DNA of 64,000 nt from Gordonia sp. UBA7599 (GCA_002477755.1 DLKD01000136.1:785-64784), one strand, 5' to 3'; positions 18,905 through 27,275 are shown, counted from the stretch's first letter. Numbers and translations: made by a program. Notes: generated by a model not told the origin, from the sequence alone.

Positions 18905-18910
18905 ACGCTA
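18905..18910 (-). promoter_or_regulatory. -10 box TAGCGT, leaderless spacing
   Basis: Ends 8 nt before the GTG of the dyp gene; the likely promoter of the dyp-encapsulin operon. Confidence 0.45.
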
Positions 18911-18993
18911 ATGGATAGCCCGGCGCGGTGCCCGTCTCATCCGGAGAACGACGGTGATCGGGGGCCTTCGTCCCACCCTGGCGATGCCTTCGG

Positions 18994-19446
18994 TCAGGTC
19001 CTATCGTCGCTAGCGATCTTGGCGGCTAGTTCCGCCTGCGCCGTACGGATCCCCGCCGAATACGAGGGATCGGCGGCGCCATTGAGTGCGAAGTCGAACT
19101 CCCGGCTCTGCCGCAACTGATCTGCGGCCTCGGTGAACCGGCCTTGACGCCGATAACCGTCGGCGAGGTTGAGGTGCAGCGACGGCAGGAATCCGGCCAC
19201 CGATAGCGTCGGGTGGATCGCCTGCAGTTCGTCGTCGCAGGTGAGTGCCACCTCGGTCAGCGATGTCTCGTCCCAGCCGACCTCGGCGTCGAGATCGCCC
19301 TGCGCGTCAGCGATGTAGTGCGCAGCGATGCACCGCGCGGCGTGGTCGTCGGCATCGATCTGCGCCCACAGCACGTCAAGCTCCCGCTGGCGCCCATCCG
19401 GCGGCCCGGTAAGCACCGCACCCAGTTTTGTCAGCAAGCCGTCCAT
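18994..19446 (-). CDS. Conserved hypothetical protein with TPR-like helices
   Basis: 150 aa. Predominantly helical; the stretch LHLNLADGYRRQGRFTEAADQLRQ has the spacing of a tetratricopeptide repeat, so it may bind a protein partner. No catalytic motif, signal peptide or membrane helix. I do not recognise a specific family. The ATG at 19446 (MDGLLTKLG) is preferred because a TACCGT box lies 7 nt upstream; the frame continues to an ATG at 19476, which has no Shine-Dalgarno, so 10 extra residues remain possible. It stands alone between the dyp gene and the flavoprotein gene, same strand, with 97 and 66 bp gaps. Confidence 0.65.
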   Translation of the reverse strand: MDGLLTKLGAVLTGPPDGRQRELDVLWAQIDADDHAARCIAAHYIADAQGDLDAEVGWDETSLTEVALTCDDELQAIHPTLSVAGFLPSLHLNLADGYRRQGRFTEAADQLRQSREFDFALNGAADPSYSAGIRTAQAELAAKIASDDRT

Positions 19447-19453
19447 GGCTCGC

Positions 19454-19459
19454 ACGGTA
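19454..19459 (-). promoter_or_regulatory. -10 box TACCGT, leaderless spacing
   Basis: Ends 7 nt before the ATG at 19446 and argues for that shorter start. Confidence 0.45.
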
Positions 19460-19512
19460 GTGACGTGCTCGGACATCGGCCGCGGTTGGGTCGGCTGCCC
19501 GAACTCCAGACC

Positions 19513-21186
19513 TTAGACGTTGCGCGCCGCACCCCGGCCGGCATTGCGCCCAGAGAAGATGCAACCGCCCAGGAAGGTGCCCTCCAGCGCGTTGTATCCG
19601 TGGACGCCGCCTCCGCCGAAACCGGCGACCTCACCGGCGGCGTACAGACCGGGTACGGGGGAGCCGTCGGTGCCGATGGCCTGCGAGTCGAGGTTCGTCT
19701 GGATTCCGCCGAGGGTCTTGCGCGTCAGGATGTTGAGCCGGACCGCGATCATCGGCCCGTGCTTCGGGTCGGTCAGCTTGTGCGGCTTGGCCACACGCAC
19801 GACCTTGTCGCCCAGGTACTGGCGAGCATTGGTCATCGCCATCAGCTGGGCGTCCTTGGAGTACTTGTTGTCCAGCTGGCCGTCGCGTGCGGAGACCACC
19901 CGCTCGACCTGGGTGAGGTCCAGCTTGGGGCCGCGGCTGATCTCATTCATTTTGGCGACCAGATCGGCGAGGTTCGGCGCGGTGACGAAGTCCACGCCGT
20001 GGTCGAGGAACGCCTGGATGGGCCCGGGCACACCCTTGGCCAGGCGGCTCTTGGCCGCGACCTTGAGGTCCTTCTCGGTGATGTCGGGGTTCTGCTCGGA
20101 CCCCGACAGTGCGAACTCCTTCTCGACGATCGAGTGGGTGAGGATGAACCACGAGTAGTCGTAACCGGTGGCGAGGATCGCCTTCATCGTCGAGTTGGTG
20201 TCGAAGCCGGGGAAGTTCGGCGGCTCGAGGCGCTCGCCGTTCGCGTCGAGCCACAATGACGACGGGCCGGGGATGATCCGGATCGCGTGGTCGGGCCAGA
20301 TCGGGTCCCAATTGTGGATGCCCTCGGTGTAGTGCCACATGCGGTCCCGGTTGACCAGGTTCGCCCCGGCGTCCTGCGCGATCGCGAGCATCCGACCGTC
20401 GACGTAGGCGGGGACGCCGGCGATCATGTGCTCCGGGATGGGCCCCAGTCGGTCGGTCGGCCAATTCGCCCGGACCAGTTCGTGGTTGTGGCCGATCCCG
20501 CCGGTGGTGACGATGACCGCCGGTGCGCGGAACTCGAACTCGCCGACGACCTCGCGCGACGTGGCGATGCCCCGCTCGGCGTCGGCCGGCTCCAGCACCG
20601 ACCCGCGGACCCCGACGATCGCACCGTCGTCGCCGATGAGTTCGTCGACACGGTGTCGGAACGCGAACTCGACCAGCCCCCGCTTCTCGGCTTTGAGGAC
20701 GGGCTCGGCGAAGACGCGCACCACTTCGGGTCCGGTGCCCCAGGTGAGGTGGAAACGGGGGACCGAGTTGCCGTGGCCGTCGGCAAAACCCCCGCCGCGT
20801 TCGGCCCAGCCGACGACCGGCGTGATGCGCAGGCCGAGACCGTGCAGGTAGTCGCGCTTCTCGGTCGCGGCGAAGTGGACATACGCGCGCGCCCACTGGC
20901 GGCCCCAGTAATCCTCGTCATCGCGGTCGAACTGCGCCGATCCCATCCAGTCGGTCAGTGCGAGCTCTTCGGAGTCATGGATTCCGAGGCGGCGCTGCTC
21001 GGGGGTGTCGACGAGGAACAGCCCGCCGAGCGACCAGAACGCCTGACCGCCGAGGTTGTTGCGATTCTCCTGGTCGACGACCAGCACTCGTTTGCCCGCC
21101 TGGGTCAATTCGTAGGTGGCAACGAGACCGGCGAGGCCGGACCCGACGACGATCGCGTCAGCGGTGAAATCCTTCTTGGAACCCAT
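19513..21186 (-). CDS. FAD-binding dehydrogenase, KstD-like superfamily (Rv0785-like)
   Basis: 557 aa. The N-terminal dinucleotide fold is VVGSGLAGLVATYELTQAGK, and the C-terminal FAD-binding part has GLYAAGEVAGFGGGGVHGYNALEGTFLGG (ends GLYAAGE and FLGG), the pattern of the fumarate reductase/ketosteroid dehydrogenase superfamily. It resembles M. tuberculosis Rv0785, annotated only as an FAD-binding dehydrogenase. The KstD active-site Tyr/Gly pattern is not obvious, so steroid activity is not claimed. Start: ATG with a TAGGCT box 8 nt upstream; the long in-frame extension to 21825 overlaps the divergent esterase and is non-coding. Monocistronic. Confidence 0.87.
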   Translation of the reverse strand: MGSKKDFTADAIVVGSGLAGLVATYELTQAGKRVLVVDQENRNNLGGQAFWSLGGLFLVDTPEQRRLGIHDSEELALTDWMGSAQFDRDDEDYWGRQWARAYVHFAATEKRDYLHGLGLRITPVVGWAERGGGFADGHGNSVPRFHLTWGTGPEVVRVFAEPVLKAEKRGLVEFAFRHRVDELIGDDGAIVGVRGSVLEPADAERGIATSREVVGEFEFRAPAVIVTTGGIGHNHELVRANWPTDRLGPIPEHMIAGVPAYVDGRMLAIAQDAGANLVNRDRMWHYTEGIHNWDPIWPDHAIRIIPGPSSLWLDANGERLEPPNFPGFDTNSTMKAILATGYDYSWFILTHSIVEKEFALSGSEQNPDITEKDLKVAAKSRLAKGVPGPIQAFLDHGVDFVTAPNLADLVAKMNEISRGPKLDLTQVERVVSARDGQLDNKYSKDAQLMAMTNARQYLGDKVVRVAKPHKLTDPKHGPMIAVRLNILTRKTLGGIQTNLDSQAIGTDGSPVPGLYAAGEVAGFGGGGVHGYNALEGTFLGGCIFSGRNAGRGAARNV

Positions 21187-21194
21187 GGAAGCCG

Positions 21195-21200
21195 AGCCTA
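21195..21200 (-). promoter_or_regulatory. -10 box TAGGCT, leaderless spacing
   Basis: Ends 8 nt before the ATG of the FAD-binding dehydrogenase gene. Confidence 0.45.
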
Positions 21201-21261
21201 GATGATGGGCGAAGGGGGAAAGGGCGTACCGGCGATGCCGGCGGTCGGGCAAGCTAGGACG

Positions 21262-22317
21262 ATGAGCAGAGTGCTGAAAAGCGGATGGTTGTGGTGGATC
21301 GTCTCGGTCCTGGTGTTCCTGTTCGTGACGGCGGTGTTCATCCTGCAGGTCACTCCGACCCCGGGTGCGTTGCTGACCCGGCGCGTGTTCGACGCCGGTG
21401 CGGCGCAGGTGAAAGAGCGCAACGCCCAGTACGCCGATCCGAACGTGACCTTCACCCGCGACATCGCCTACATCCCGGCGGGGGCGCCCCTGGCCGGGAA
21501 CGATGCCCGTGACACACAGTTCGACGTCTACCACCCACCCGGGCAGGACGCGGGTCCGCTCCCGACGATCGTGTGGATCCACGGCGGTGGCTGGGTGTCG
21601 GGAGACAAAAGCGATCCCGGGCATTACCTGACGAGGTTGTCCGCAGGCGGTTTCACCGTCGTCTCCCTCAACTACTCGCTCGCACCGGAGAAGCGGTACC
21701 CGCTCGCGATCGCCCAACTCAACGAGGCGCTGCGGTTCCTCGTCGACCACGCCGCCGAGCACCGCATCGACCCGACGAAGCTGGTGCTCGCGGGGGACTC
21801 GGCCGGGGCCAACCTCGCGTCGCAACTGTCGGCGATGATTACCAACCCCGGCTTTGCCCGCGAGGTCGGCCTAACCCCCGGAATCGGCGCGGAGCGGCTG
21901 CGCGGGGTCCTGCTGAACTGCGGGGTCTACAACGCCTACACGTTGCAGTCCGACGACCCGCCGCACAGCACTGTCACCCGGATCCTTAGCTGGGGCATCG
22001 ACAACACCCTGTGGGCCTACACCGGTCAGCGGCAGTCGCCGTCGTCGGGCCGCGATCAGATGTCGACGATCCGGCACCTCACCGCGCAGTTCCCGCCGAC
22101 GTGGATCAGCGGCGGGAACGCCGATCCGCTGACCGCGACGCAGAGTGTGCCGTTCGCCGCGGCGCTACGGGAGAAGGGAATCGACGTCGCGACGCTGATT
22201 TTCGACGAGTCGACGCCCGAGCAGCTCGGCCACGAGTTCCAGTACGAGCTGGGGACTGAGGCCGGGCAGCGCGCGCTGGCCGAGTCGATCGCCTTCGCCC
22301 GGCACGTGACGGGCTAG
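21262..22317 (+). CDS. Membrane-anchored alpha/beta hydrolase (HSL/lipase family)
   Basis: 351 aa. An N-terminal hydrophobic helix (about 10-32, WLWWIVSVLVFLFVTAVFIL) anchors or exports it. The hormone-sensitive-lipase-type oxyanion motif HGGGWVSG and nucleophile motif GDSAGANLA are intact; GNADPL and the late GHEFQ supply the Asp and His. It should be a carboxylesterase acting outside the membrane. The ATG at 21262 starts the anchor and has AGGA close upstream; the longer frame from 21202 is unsupported. Its TAG stop overlaps the first base of a GGTCTCGATAC repeat. Convergent with fadB2. Confidence 0.85.
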   Translation: MSRVLKSGWLWWIVSVLVFLFVTAVFILQVTPTPGALLTRRVFDAGAAQVKERNAQYADPNVTFTRDIAYIPAGAPLAGNDARDTQFDVYHPPGQDAGPLPTIVWIHGGGWVSGDKSDPGHYLTRLSAGGFTVVSLNYSLAPEKRYPLAIAQLNEALRFLVDHAAEHRIDPTKLVLAGDSAGANLASQLSAMITNPGFAREVGLTPGIGAERLRGVLLNCGVYNAYTLQSDDPPHSTVTRILSWGIDNTLWAYTGQRQSPSSGRDQMSTIRHLTAQFPPTWISGGNADPLTATQSVPFAAALREKGIDVATLIFDESTPEQLGHEFQYELGTEAGQRALAESIAFARHVTG

Positions 22318-22358
22318 GTCTCGATACGACCGCTCGTCCTCGCGGTTACTCGACCACC
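22317..22358. repeat. Partial copy of GGTCTCGATAC-type intergenic repeat
   Basis: Begins with GGTCTCGATAC and continues through CTCGTCCTCGC to ACTCGACCACCG, the left part of the 61-bp element found inside ligD (53392-53452); the right inverted end is missing. It lies between the convergent esterase and fadB2 genes and contributes the last G of the esterase stop. Confidence 0.6.
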
Positions 22359-22365
22359 GTCGGGA

Positions 22366-23208
22366 TCAGTACTCGTAGAACCCGCGCCCGGTCTTGCGGC
22401 CGAGGTAGCCGGCGTCGACCATGCGGCGCAGCAGCACCGGCGGTGCGTAGTGCGCTTCGCCGAATTCGGCGTAGAGGGATTCGGCGACAGCCAGGCAGAT
22501 GTCGAGTCCCACGGTGTCGCACAGGCGCAGCGGGCCCATCGGGTGGCCGCAGCCGCTGACCATGCCCTCATCGATGTCCTCGGCGCTGGCGAAGCCGGTT
22601 TCGAACATGCGGATCGCATGGGTCAGGTACGGGATCAGCAGTGCGTTGACGATGAACCCGGCTTGGTCCTTGGATTCGATGGTCTTCTTGCCCAGGGTGT
22701 CGCGGGCATAGGCGGCGACCTTGTCGACGATGGCACGGTCGGCCTTCAGCGTGGTCACGATCTCCACCAGCGCCATGACCGGCACCGGATTGAAGAAGTG
22801 CATGCCCAGCACGCGCTCGGGATGCTTGGTGGCGTTGGCCAGCCGGATCACCGGGATCGACGAGGTGTTGGTCGCCAGGATCGCGTCGGCAGAGACGATC
22901 TCATCGAGTTTGGTGAAGTATTCGACCTTGAGCTCCTCGATCTCCGGCATCGCCTCGATGACGAGTTCCGATTCGCTCAGGGTCGTCAAGTCGGGCGTGA
23001 TGGTGATGCGCCCGAGTGCGGCCTTGGCGTCGTCGTCGGACAGACGTCCCGACTTCACGGCGCGCGCGAGGCTCTTCTCGATGCGCTGTTGCGCAGCCTC
23101 GACGGCTTCGGCCCGCTCGACCACCCGCACGGTCGATCCGGCGCGGGCCACGACCTCGGCGATTCCGGCACCCATCGTGCCGCCGCCGATCACTCCGACA
23201 TTCTTCAT
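22366..23208 (-). CDS. fadB2: 3-hydroxybutyryl-CoA dehydrogenase
   Basis: 280 aa, the size of monofunctional 3-hydroxyacyl-CoA dehydrogenases. NAD site GVIGGGTMGAGIA begins at residue 4, the catalytic-domain motif LGMHFFNPVPVMALVEI and the signature DQAGFIVNALLIPYL are intact, and it ends GRKTGRGFYEY. It oxidises (S)-3-hydroxybutyryl-CoA (or the reverse) with NAD(P). It closely matches M. tuberculosis FadB2 as I remember it. GGAG lies 8 nt before the ATG; the frame upstream to 23424 is unsupported. No other beta-oxidation gene adjoins it. Cytosolic. Confidence 0.93.
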   Translation of the reverse strand: MKNVGVIGGGTMGAGIAEVVARAGSTVRVVERAEAVEAAQQRIEKSLARAVKSGRLSDDDAKAALGRITITPDLTTLSESELVIEAMPEIEELKVEYFTKLDEIVSADAILATNTSSIPVIRLANATKHPERVLGMHFFNPVPVMALVEIVTTLKADRAIVDKVAAYARDTLGKKTIESKDQAGFIVNALLIPYLTHAIRMFETGFASAEDIDEGMVSGCGHPMGPLRLCDTVGLDICLAVAESLYAEFGEAHYAPPVLLRRMVDAGYLGRKTGRGFYEY

Positions 23209-23318
23209 CTGCCAACCACTCCTGACGCTGGTCCCTGGGCAGCCCGATGGCCGACCCCCCGACGATCCAACCGCACAGGCGTGCCAGGGCCAATTCCGGG
23301 CTCCCGCGTCGCCGACGG

Positions 23319-23335
23319 CGCCCTCCCGAAGGGCG
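23319..23335. other. Hairpin in the 415-bp fadB2-mycolyltransferase intergenic region
   Basis: CGCCCT and AGGGCG form a 6-bp stem with a 5-nt loop. Apart from this, the region 23209-23623 holds only the possible uORF and promoters described at 23424-23627; the part nearest fadB2 shows nothing else. Confidence 0.25.
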
Positions 23336-23423
23336 TTGTGCCACCGAGCGGAGACCACGTGATGCGCACATGCTGTGCCTGGTTTGTAATGCATCCGATG
23401 TCGTCGATCCGGTCCAGGTGACA

Positions 23424-23429
23424 TACCGT
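23424..23429 (+). promoter_or_regulatory. -10 box TACCGT for a leaderless upstream ORF
   Basis: Ends 6 nt before the GTG at 23436, the same spacing as the other leaderless promoters in the window. Confidence 0.4.
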
Positions 23430-23435
23430 TGAGAA

Positions 23436-23627
23436 GTGAGTGCGCGCGGGAGCGTCCCTGAGGGGGGCCTGAGGACCTTTTGCCCCTTCGTTATCGAGCC
23501 GTTACACTCGTCTGCGATCGGGGTCACGTCAATGCCGTCGTGCTTCCAAGATCTTCGGAGCAGAGTAAGCAGCCCACGCGCAGACCGAGGTGTGCGGCTG
23601 TCCAATCCAAAGGACATTTATCAATGA
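23436..23627 (+). CDS. Possible leaderless upstream ORF of the mycolyltransferase gene
   Basis: 63 codons from GTG to a TGA that overlaps the mycolyltransferase ATG (ATGA), the arrangement of translational coupling. A TACCGT box sits 6 nt before the GTG, so the ORF could begin at the first base of a transcript. The peptide (VSARGSVPEGGLRTF at its start, SNPKDIYQ at its end) matches nothing I know; it has two Cys and no membrane helix, and its composition is unlike the neighbouring genes. It may be a regulatory uORF rather than a functional protein. Its third-position GC looks less extreme than in true genes, so chance is a real alternative. Confidence 0.35.
   Translation: MSARGSVPEGGLRTFCPFVIEPLHSSAIGVTSMPSCFQDLRSRVSSPRADRGVRLSNPKDIYQ
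23480..23508 (+). promoter_or_regulatory. Possible SigA-type promoter for the mycolyltransferase
   Basis: TTGCCC (23480-23485), 17-bp spacer, TACACT (23503-23508). A start near 23515 would give a leader of about 110 nt and bypass the uORF start. Low confidence. Confidence 0.3.
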
Positions 23628-24649
23628 CGACACGAGCACGTACGCGGCTTCTCGCCGGCGCGATGACGCTGATGGTGGGTGCAGGACTGGCCTCGGCCGT
23701 CAGCGCCCCGTCGGCCGAGGCCCGCGCAGCCACCGACCGCGTCTACTCGCGAGCCATGCACAGGTCGATTCCCGTGTATGTCGTGCCGGCGAATCGGCCC
23801 AACGCCCCGACGATCTACCTGCTCGACGGTCTGCGTGCCCCCGCCAATGACACGGGTTGGCTGATCAACACCAATGTCGCGAACTTCATGCGCGGCAAGG
23901 GTGTGAACCTGGTGATGCCGTTCGGCGGTGCCGGCAGCTTCTACACCGACTGGCAGCAGCGCGACCCTAAGCTCGGCCTCAACCGCTGGGAGACCTTCCT
24001 GACCCGCGAGCTTCCGCGGTACATGAAGTCGAAGTACCAGTCCGACGGTGTGCGCAACGGCATCGGCGGCTTGTCGATGTCGGGCACCTCGGCGTTGAAC
24101 ATCGCATCGCGCCACGCCTCGATGTACAAGTCCGTAGCCTCCTACAGCGGCTACCCGACTGTGACGATGCCGGGCTTCAACCAGGGCATCCAGATGTCGG
24201 TGGCCGAGGTCGGTGGCAACCCGGTCAACATGTGGGGCATGTTCCCGGGCGGCGATTGGTTCGCCAACGACCCGTTCCTTTCGGCTGGCAACCTGGCTGG
24301 CAAGTGGGTGTACGTCTCCTCGGGTACCGGCATCACAAGTAAGTACGACAGCGCGATCAACCCGGGCAGCCCCAACTTCGACCCGATGCGGTTCGTCCAG
24401 ATGGTGCCCTTGGAGACTGCCGCGTCGATCAGCAGCCAGCTGTACATCGCCCGGCTGCGGACCGTGGGCGTGCATCTGACCACCCACATTTCGCCCGACG
24501 GCGGTCACTGGTGGGACTACTGGCAGCGCCGCTTCAAGGAGTCCTGGTACACCACTTACAAGCCGTCCTTCTTCGGTGGCGCGGGTGGTAACAACAATCT
24601 GGGTTCGGGCAGCCTCGGCAGCCTGGGCAGCACCGGCAGCGGAAGCTAG
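23624..24649 (+). CDS. Secreted mycolyltransferase (antigen 85 family)
   Basis: 341 aa. A Sec signal peptide (1-33; RTRLLAGAMTLMVGAGLASAVSA, cut after AEARA) is followed by an esterase-D/Ag85 alpha/beta-hydrolase domain. The nucleophile is in GGLSMSGTSA, and the His in DGGHWWDYW; VMPFGGAGSFYTDW is a typical substrate-side segment. These enzymes transfer mycolates between trehalose monomycolates or to arabinogalactan in the cell envelope, so the host makes mycolic acids. A Gly/Ser-rich tail (after about 320) follows. AAAGGA lies 9 nt before the ATG; the upstream in-frame extension is not needed. A strong 12-bp hairpin follows the gene. Confidence 0.92.
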   Translation: MTTRARTRLLAGAMTLMVGAGLASAVSAPSAEARAATDRVYSRAMHRSIPVYVVPANRPNAPTIYLLDGLRAPANDTGWLINTNVANFMRGKGVNLVMPFGGAGSFYTDWQQRDPKLGLNRWETFLTRELPRYMKSKYQSDGVRNGIGGLSMSGTSALNIASRHASMYKSVASYSGYPTVTMPGFNQGIQMSVAEVGGNPVNMWGMFPGGDWFANDPFLSAGNLAGKWVYVSSGTGITSKYDSAINPGSPNFDPMRFVQMVPLETAASISSQLYIARLRTVGVHLTTHISPDGGHWWDYWQRRFKESWYTTYKPSFFGGAGGNNNLGSGSLGSLGSTGSGS

Positions 24650-24670
24650 CCGACACCTGGCGAACATCCT

Positions 24671-24700
24671 CGGGGCCACCGGTTTTCACCGGTGGCCCCG
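24671..24700 (+). terminator. Strong hairpin terminator after the mycolyltransferase
   Basis: CGGGGCCACCGG and CCGGTGGCCCCG are perfect 12-bp arms with a 6-nt TTTTCA loop, 21 bp after the stop. There is no T-run, as is usual for actinobacterial terminators. Confidence 0.75.
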
Positions 24701-24897
24701 TGTCGTGTCCCGGCTCGATTGCTACCTTTTCGCTGGTCGCGGGCCCGAGGGTAGGCGATCCTAAGTCTGCGGCCGCCCGGCGTGGTTCAACTGCGATTCC
24801 GGGTCTTTGTTTTCGGCATCCCGAAATGATGGTTTTGTGCCTCCTAGCTGGGGAAATGCGGCCAATCCATCTGTTGCGCGGCCCCGCTGAGAGCCTC

Positions 24898-24903
24898 TAC
24901 CGT
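24898..24903 (+). promoter_or_regulatory. -10 box TACCGT, leaderless spacing
   Basis: Ends 7 nt before the ATG of the TMEM165/GDT1-like gene, which argues against a 5' UTR riboswitch. Confidence 0.5.
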
Positions 24904-24910
24904 CATTGTC

Positions 24911-25654
24911 ATGACTGCTGCATTGATCCTGAGTTTCGGCGTGGTTTTCGTCGCCGAACTCGGCGACCGATCGCAGCTGATGGCGATGATGTTTGCGATG
25001 CGCTACCGCTCGTGGATGGTCATCGGCGCCATCACGACCGCCACCGCCGCGATCCACCTCATGTCCGTCGTCGTCGGCCACTACCTCGGTGCGTCGATCC
25101 CGGCGCACCTCACCTCGGTGGTCGCCGGGCTGGCAATGATCGTGTTCGGCCTGTGGACGATCCGCGGGGATTCGATCGATTCCGGCCCGTTGCGCCCGAC
25201 GAAGGTCGGTGCGTCGGCGTTCTTCGCGGTGACCGTCGCCTTCTTCCTCGCCGAGCTGGGCGACAAGACGATGTTCACGACGATCGCGCTGGCGACCGAC
25301 AACAATTGGTTCGGCGTGTGGATCGGCTCGACGCTGGGCATGGTCGCAGCTGATGCCCTCGCGATCTTGGTGGGTGCCGCAATGGCCCGCAATCTGCCGC
25401 CGCACATCATCAGCCGCGGTGCGGCGACGCTTTTCTTCGGCTTCGGTGCGTGGCTCCTCTACGAGGGCCTGCAAGGCGCCGGGACCGCGCTTATCGTCGG
25501 TGTCGTCGCCCTGACCGCGGTGATCGTGATCGTCGGGGTCGCGGTGATCCGCCGGCAGCGGGCCGGGGAAGCCAAAGCCGACACCGACGCGGAAGCCAAC
25601 ACCGACGCCGAGTCGGGCACGAGCGCCGTCGGCGAACTAGCTCCGGCGCGCTAA
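24911..25654 (+). CDS. TMEM165/GDT1 (UPF0016) family cation transporter
   Basis: 247 aa, six membrane helices in two repeats. Each repeat carries the family signature: ELGDRS (16-21) in helix 1 and ELGDKT (115-120) in helix 4, the acidic motifs that bind Mn2+ or Ca2+. Bacterial members (MneA/MntX type) export Mn2+. The C-terminal tail (after about 215) is a polar Ala/Asp/Glu repeat (ADTDAEANTDAESGT), probably disordered. No Shine-Dalgarno; a TACCGT box sits 7 nt upstream of the ATG. It stands alone, converging with the DUF3068 gene 10 bp away. Metal specificity is inferred from the family. Confidence 0.9.
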   Translation: MTAALILSFGVVFVAELGDRSQLMAMMFAMRYRSWMVIGAITTATAAIHLMSVVVGHYLGASIPAHLTSVVAGLAMIVFGLWTIRGDSIDSGPLRPTKVGASAFFAVTVAFFLAELGDKTMFTTIALATDNNWFGVWIGSTLGMVAADALAILVGAAMARNLPPHIISRGAATLFFGFGAWLLYEGLQGAGTALIVGVVALTAVIVIVGVAVIRRQRAGEAKADTDAEANTDAESGTSAVGELAPAR

Positions 25655-25664
25655 CCCCGCCGCG

Positions 25665-27275
25665 CTAGCGCAGAGGCTGGTCGGGGTCTTCGTCGGTGTC
25701 GATGACATAGCGACCGCTCTCGTCGTAGCGCCAGCGCGTGGTCTCCTCGGCGCTCGGTCCGACCGGCGGTTGGTCGGCGTCGGGTACCCACACGCGAGGT
25801 GCGTCAGACGCGACGTGCGGTGTCACCGCCGGTTCCACCGGGTACCCCTGCTCGGCATACCCCTGCGCCGTCGAGTAGCCCTGCTCCGGTGCGTAGCCCT
25901 GCTCCGTCGTGTAGCCCTGCTCCGTCGAGTAGCCCTGCTCCGTCGTGTAGCCCTCGGGATACGCAACTTCGGTCGCCTCGTATTCGACGCGGTGCCAGGG
26001 GGCATCTGAACTCCACGGTGAGGCAGTCGCCGGCGGCGCGAGATCCGGTGCGGCCGTAGCGGCGCCCAGCGGCCCCGCTCCGGCAGTGGTGACAGATTCG
26101 GGAATGAGAGACGGGGCGAGGGCCGTGGGCTCGTTGTCGGGCGAACGGCGGCCGAAGAACAGCAGAGCTCCCGCGGCAAGGAGGGACAGGAGTCCGGCGA
26201 TACCGAGGATCAGTGGAAGGACGGTCTGACCGAACCGGAGCTTGGACACGTACTCCTGAGCGCGCTCGGCCTGGGCTTTGACGGTCGTGGGCTCCCACTG
26301 GAACGTCGCCTTGAGCGACGTTAGCTCGAAGTCGCGGACCGCCTGGGGGGTCTCGTCGCTGCGGTCGGGGAACCGGAAGTACTGGGACTGGTCCTCGCGG
26401 CCGTCGACGATGGTGCCGGTCTTGGGCTCCACCCACACGTGCCGTGTCGCCTTGGCGTAGCGGTGCATGGTCAGCGTCTCGCCCGGCTTGACGCCCCGGC
26501 CGGTGATCCCCCACCAGCGGGCGGGCATCGACACCATGGTGCCCAGGGCGGCCTCGCCCTGCGGCGTTTCCAGGTCGGCCAGGTCGGTCTCGGGCACCTC
26601 GGTGACGAAGTGGTACACCGTCAAGCCGTCGATCTTCTTCTCGTCGACGAACTTTGCGCGGGTGTCCTGGCGCGTGTTCAAGTCGAAGTAGAGGTAGTCG
26701 TGCTTCTGCACGTTGAAGCCGAACTTATACTGGAAGCCCTGCCGCTTGACCTCTACCGACACCGTCCGCGGGTCGGTGCCAGGGGGCGCAGCCTCGGTCT
26801 GGATGGAGCTGACCGCACCGTTGGGTACCGCGGTCTTGCGGTTGACCGAGACGCGGTCGATGCTGGCCGTCAGCAGCGCGTCGGTGCACTTGCGCGGTTC
26901 GCCGGCCTTGGCCATTGTCGGCTCGACCTCGTTGCCGTTGGCCTCCCGGATCCGGTCGATCCGCACCGTCTGCGCCGACTGGAGCGTCGCCTGGCGGCGG
27001 TTGGACGGCTCGACGATCCGGGAGCGCCGCTGCTGGGTCAGGTGGGCGTCGAACGTGCGCGCCTTCTTGCCCTGGATGGAGCAGCGGTCGAACAGTGTCG
27101 CCGGGAAGCGGTTGCCGGCCTGGTCGTCGGGAGACACAGTGGTCGCGTCCGAGACGATATCCAGGTCGAGCGGTACGACGCGGAGTTGGGGCACGAGGAA
27201 CAGGTTGACCCCAACGGCCGCGGTCAGGAGGGCGAAGCCCAAGACGCCCAGCACGCTTGTGACGATGCGTTTCAT
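25665..27275 (-). CDS. DUF3068 (PorA-like) membrane protein with Tyr-Gln-Gly repeat tail
   Basis: 536 aa. An N-terminal helix (about 6-28) and a second helix near 352-375 (VLPLILGIAGLLSLLAAGALLFF) bracket a large extracytoplasmic domain, the DUF3068 arrangement; I recall Pfam now naming it after the PorA porin, but function is unproven. The cytoplasmic tail holds about six copies of a hexapeptide around TEQGY (residues about 435-475) encoded by an 18-bp tandem repeat, then ends acidic. Such Tyr-rich repeats are low-complexity and may be disordered. No Shine-Dalgarno; a TACAGT box lies 7 nt before the ATG. Next gene upstream on the same strand is the AarF kinase. Confidence 0.78.
   Translation of the reverse strand: MKRIVTSVLGVLGFALLTAAVGVNLFLVPQLRVVPLDLDIVSDATTVSPDDQAGNRFPATLFDRCSIQGKKARTFDAHLTQQRRSRIVEPSNRRQATLQSAQTVRIDRIREANGNEVEPTMAKAGEPRKCTDALLTASIDRVSVNRKTAVPNGAVSSIQTEAAPPGTDPRTVSVEVKRQGFQYKFGFNVQKHDYLYFDLNTRQDTRAKFVDEKKIDGLTVYHFVTEVPETDLADLETPQGEAALGTMVSMPARWWGITGRGVKPGETLTMHRYAKATRHVWVEPKTGTIVDGREDQSQYFRFPDRSDETPQAVRDFELTSLKATFQWEPTTVKAQAERAQEYVSKLRFGQTVLPLILGIAGLLSLLAAGALLFFGRRSPDNEPTALAPSLIPESVTTAGAGPLGAATAAPDLAPPATASPWSSDAPWHRVEYEATEVAYPEGYTTEQGYSTEQGYTTEQGYAPEQGYSTAQGYAEQGYPVEPAVTPHVASDAPRVWVPDADQPPVGPSAEETTRWRYDESGRYVIDTDEDPDQPLR
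25843..25953. repeat. 18-bp tandem repeat inside the DUF3068 gene
   Basis: About six units of tagccctgctccgtcgNN (18 bp), the last full ones 25876-25893, 25894-25911, 25912-25929 and 25930-25947. Units keep the reading frame and encode TEQGY-type hexapeptides; copy number probably varies between strains by slippage. Confidence 0.85.

Noticed and set aside
24701..24910. Possible Mn2+ (yybP-ykoY) riboswitch before the TMEM165/GDT1-like gene, from GC-rich segments and a CTGAGAG string
   Set aside because: A TACCGT box 7 nt before the ATG suggests a leaderless transcript with no room for an aptamer, and I cannot match the conserved riboswitch core.
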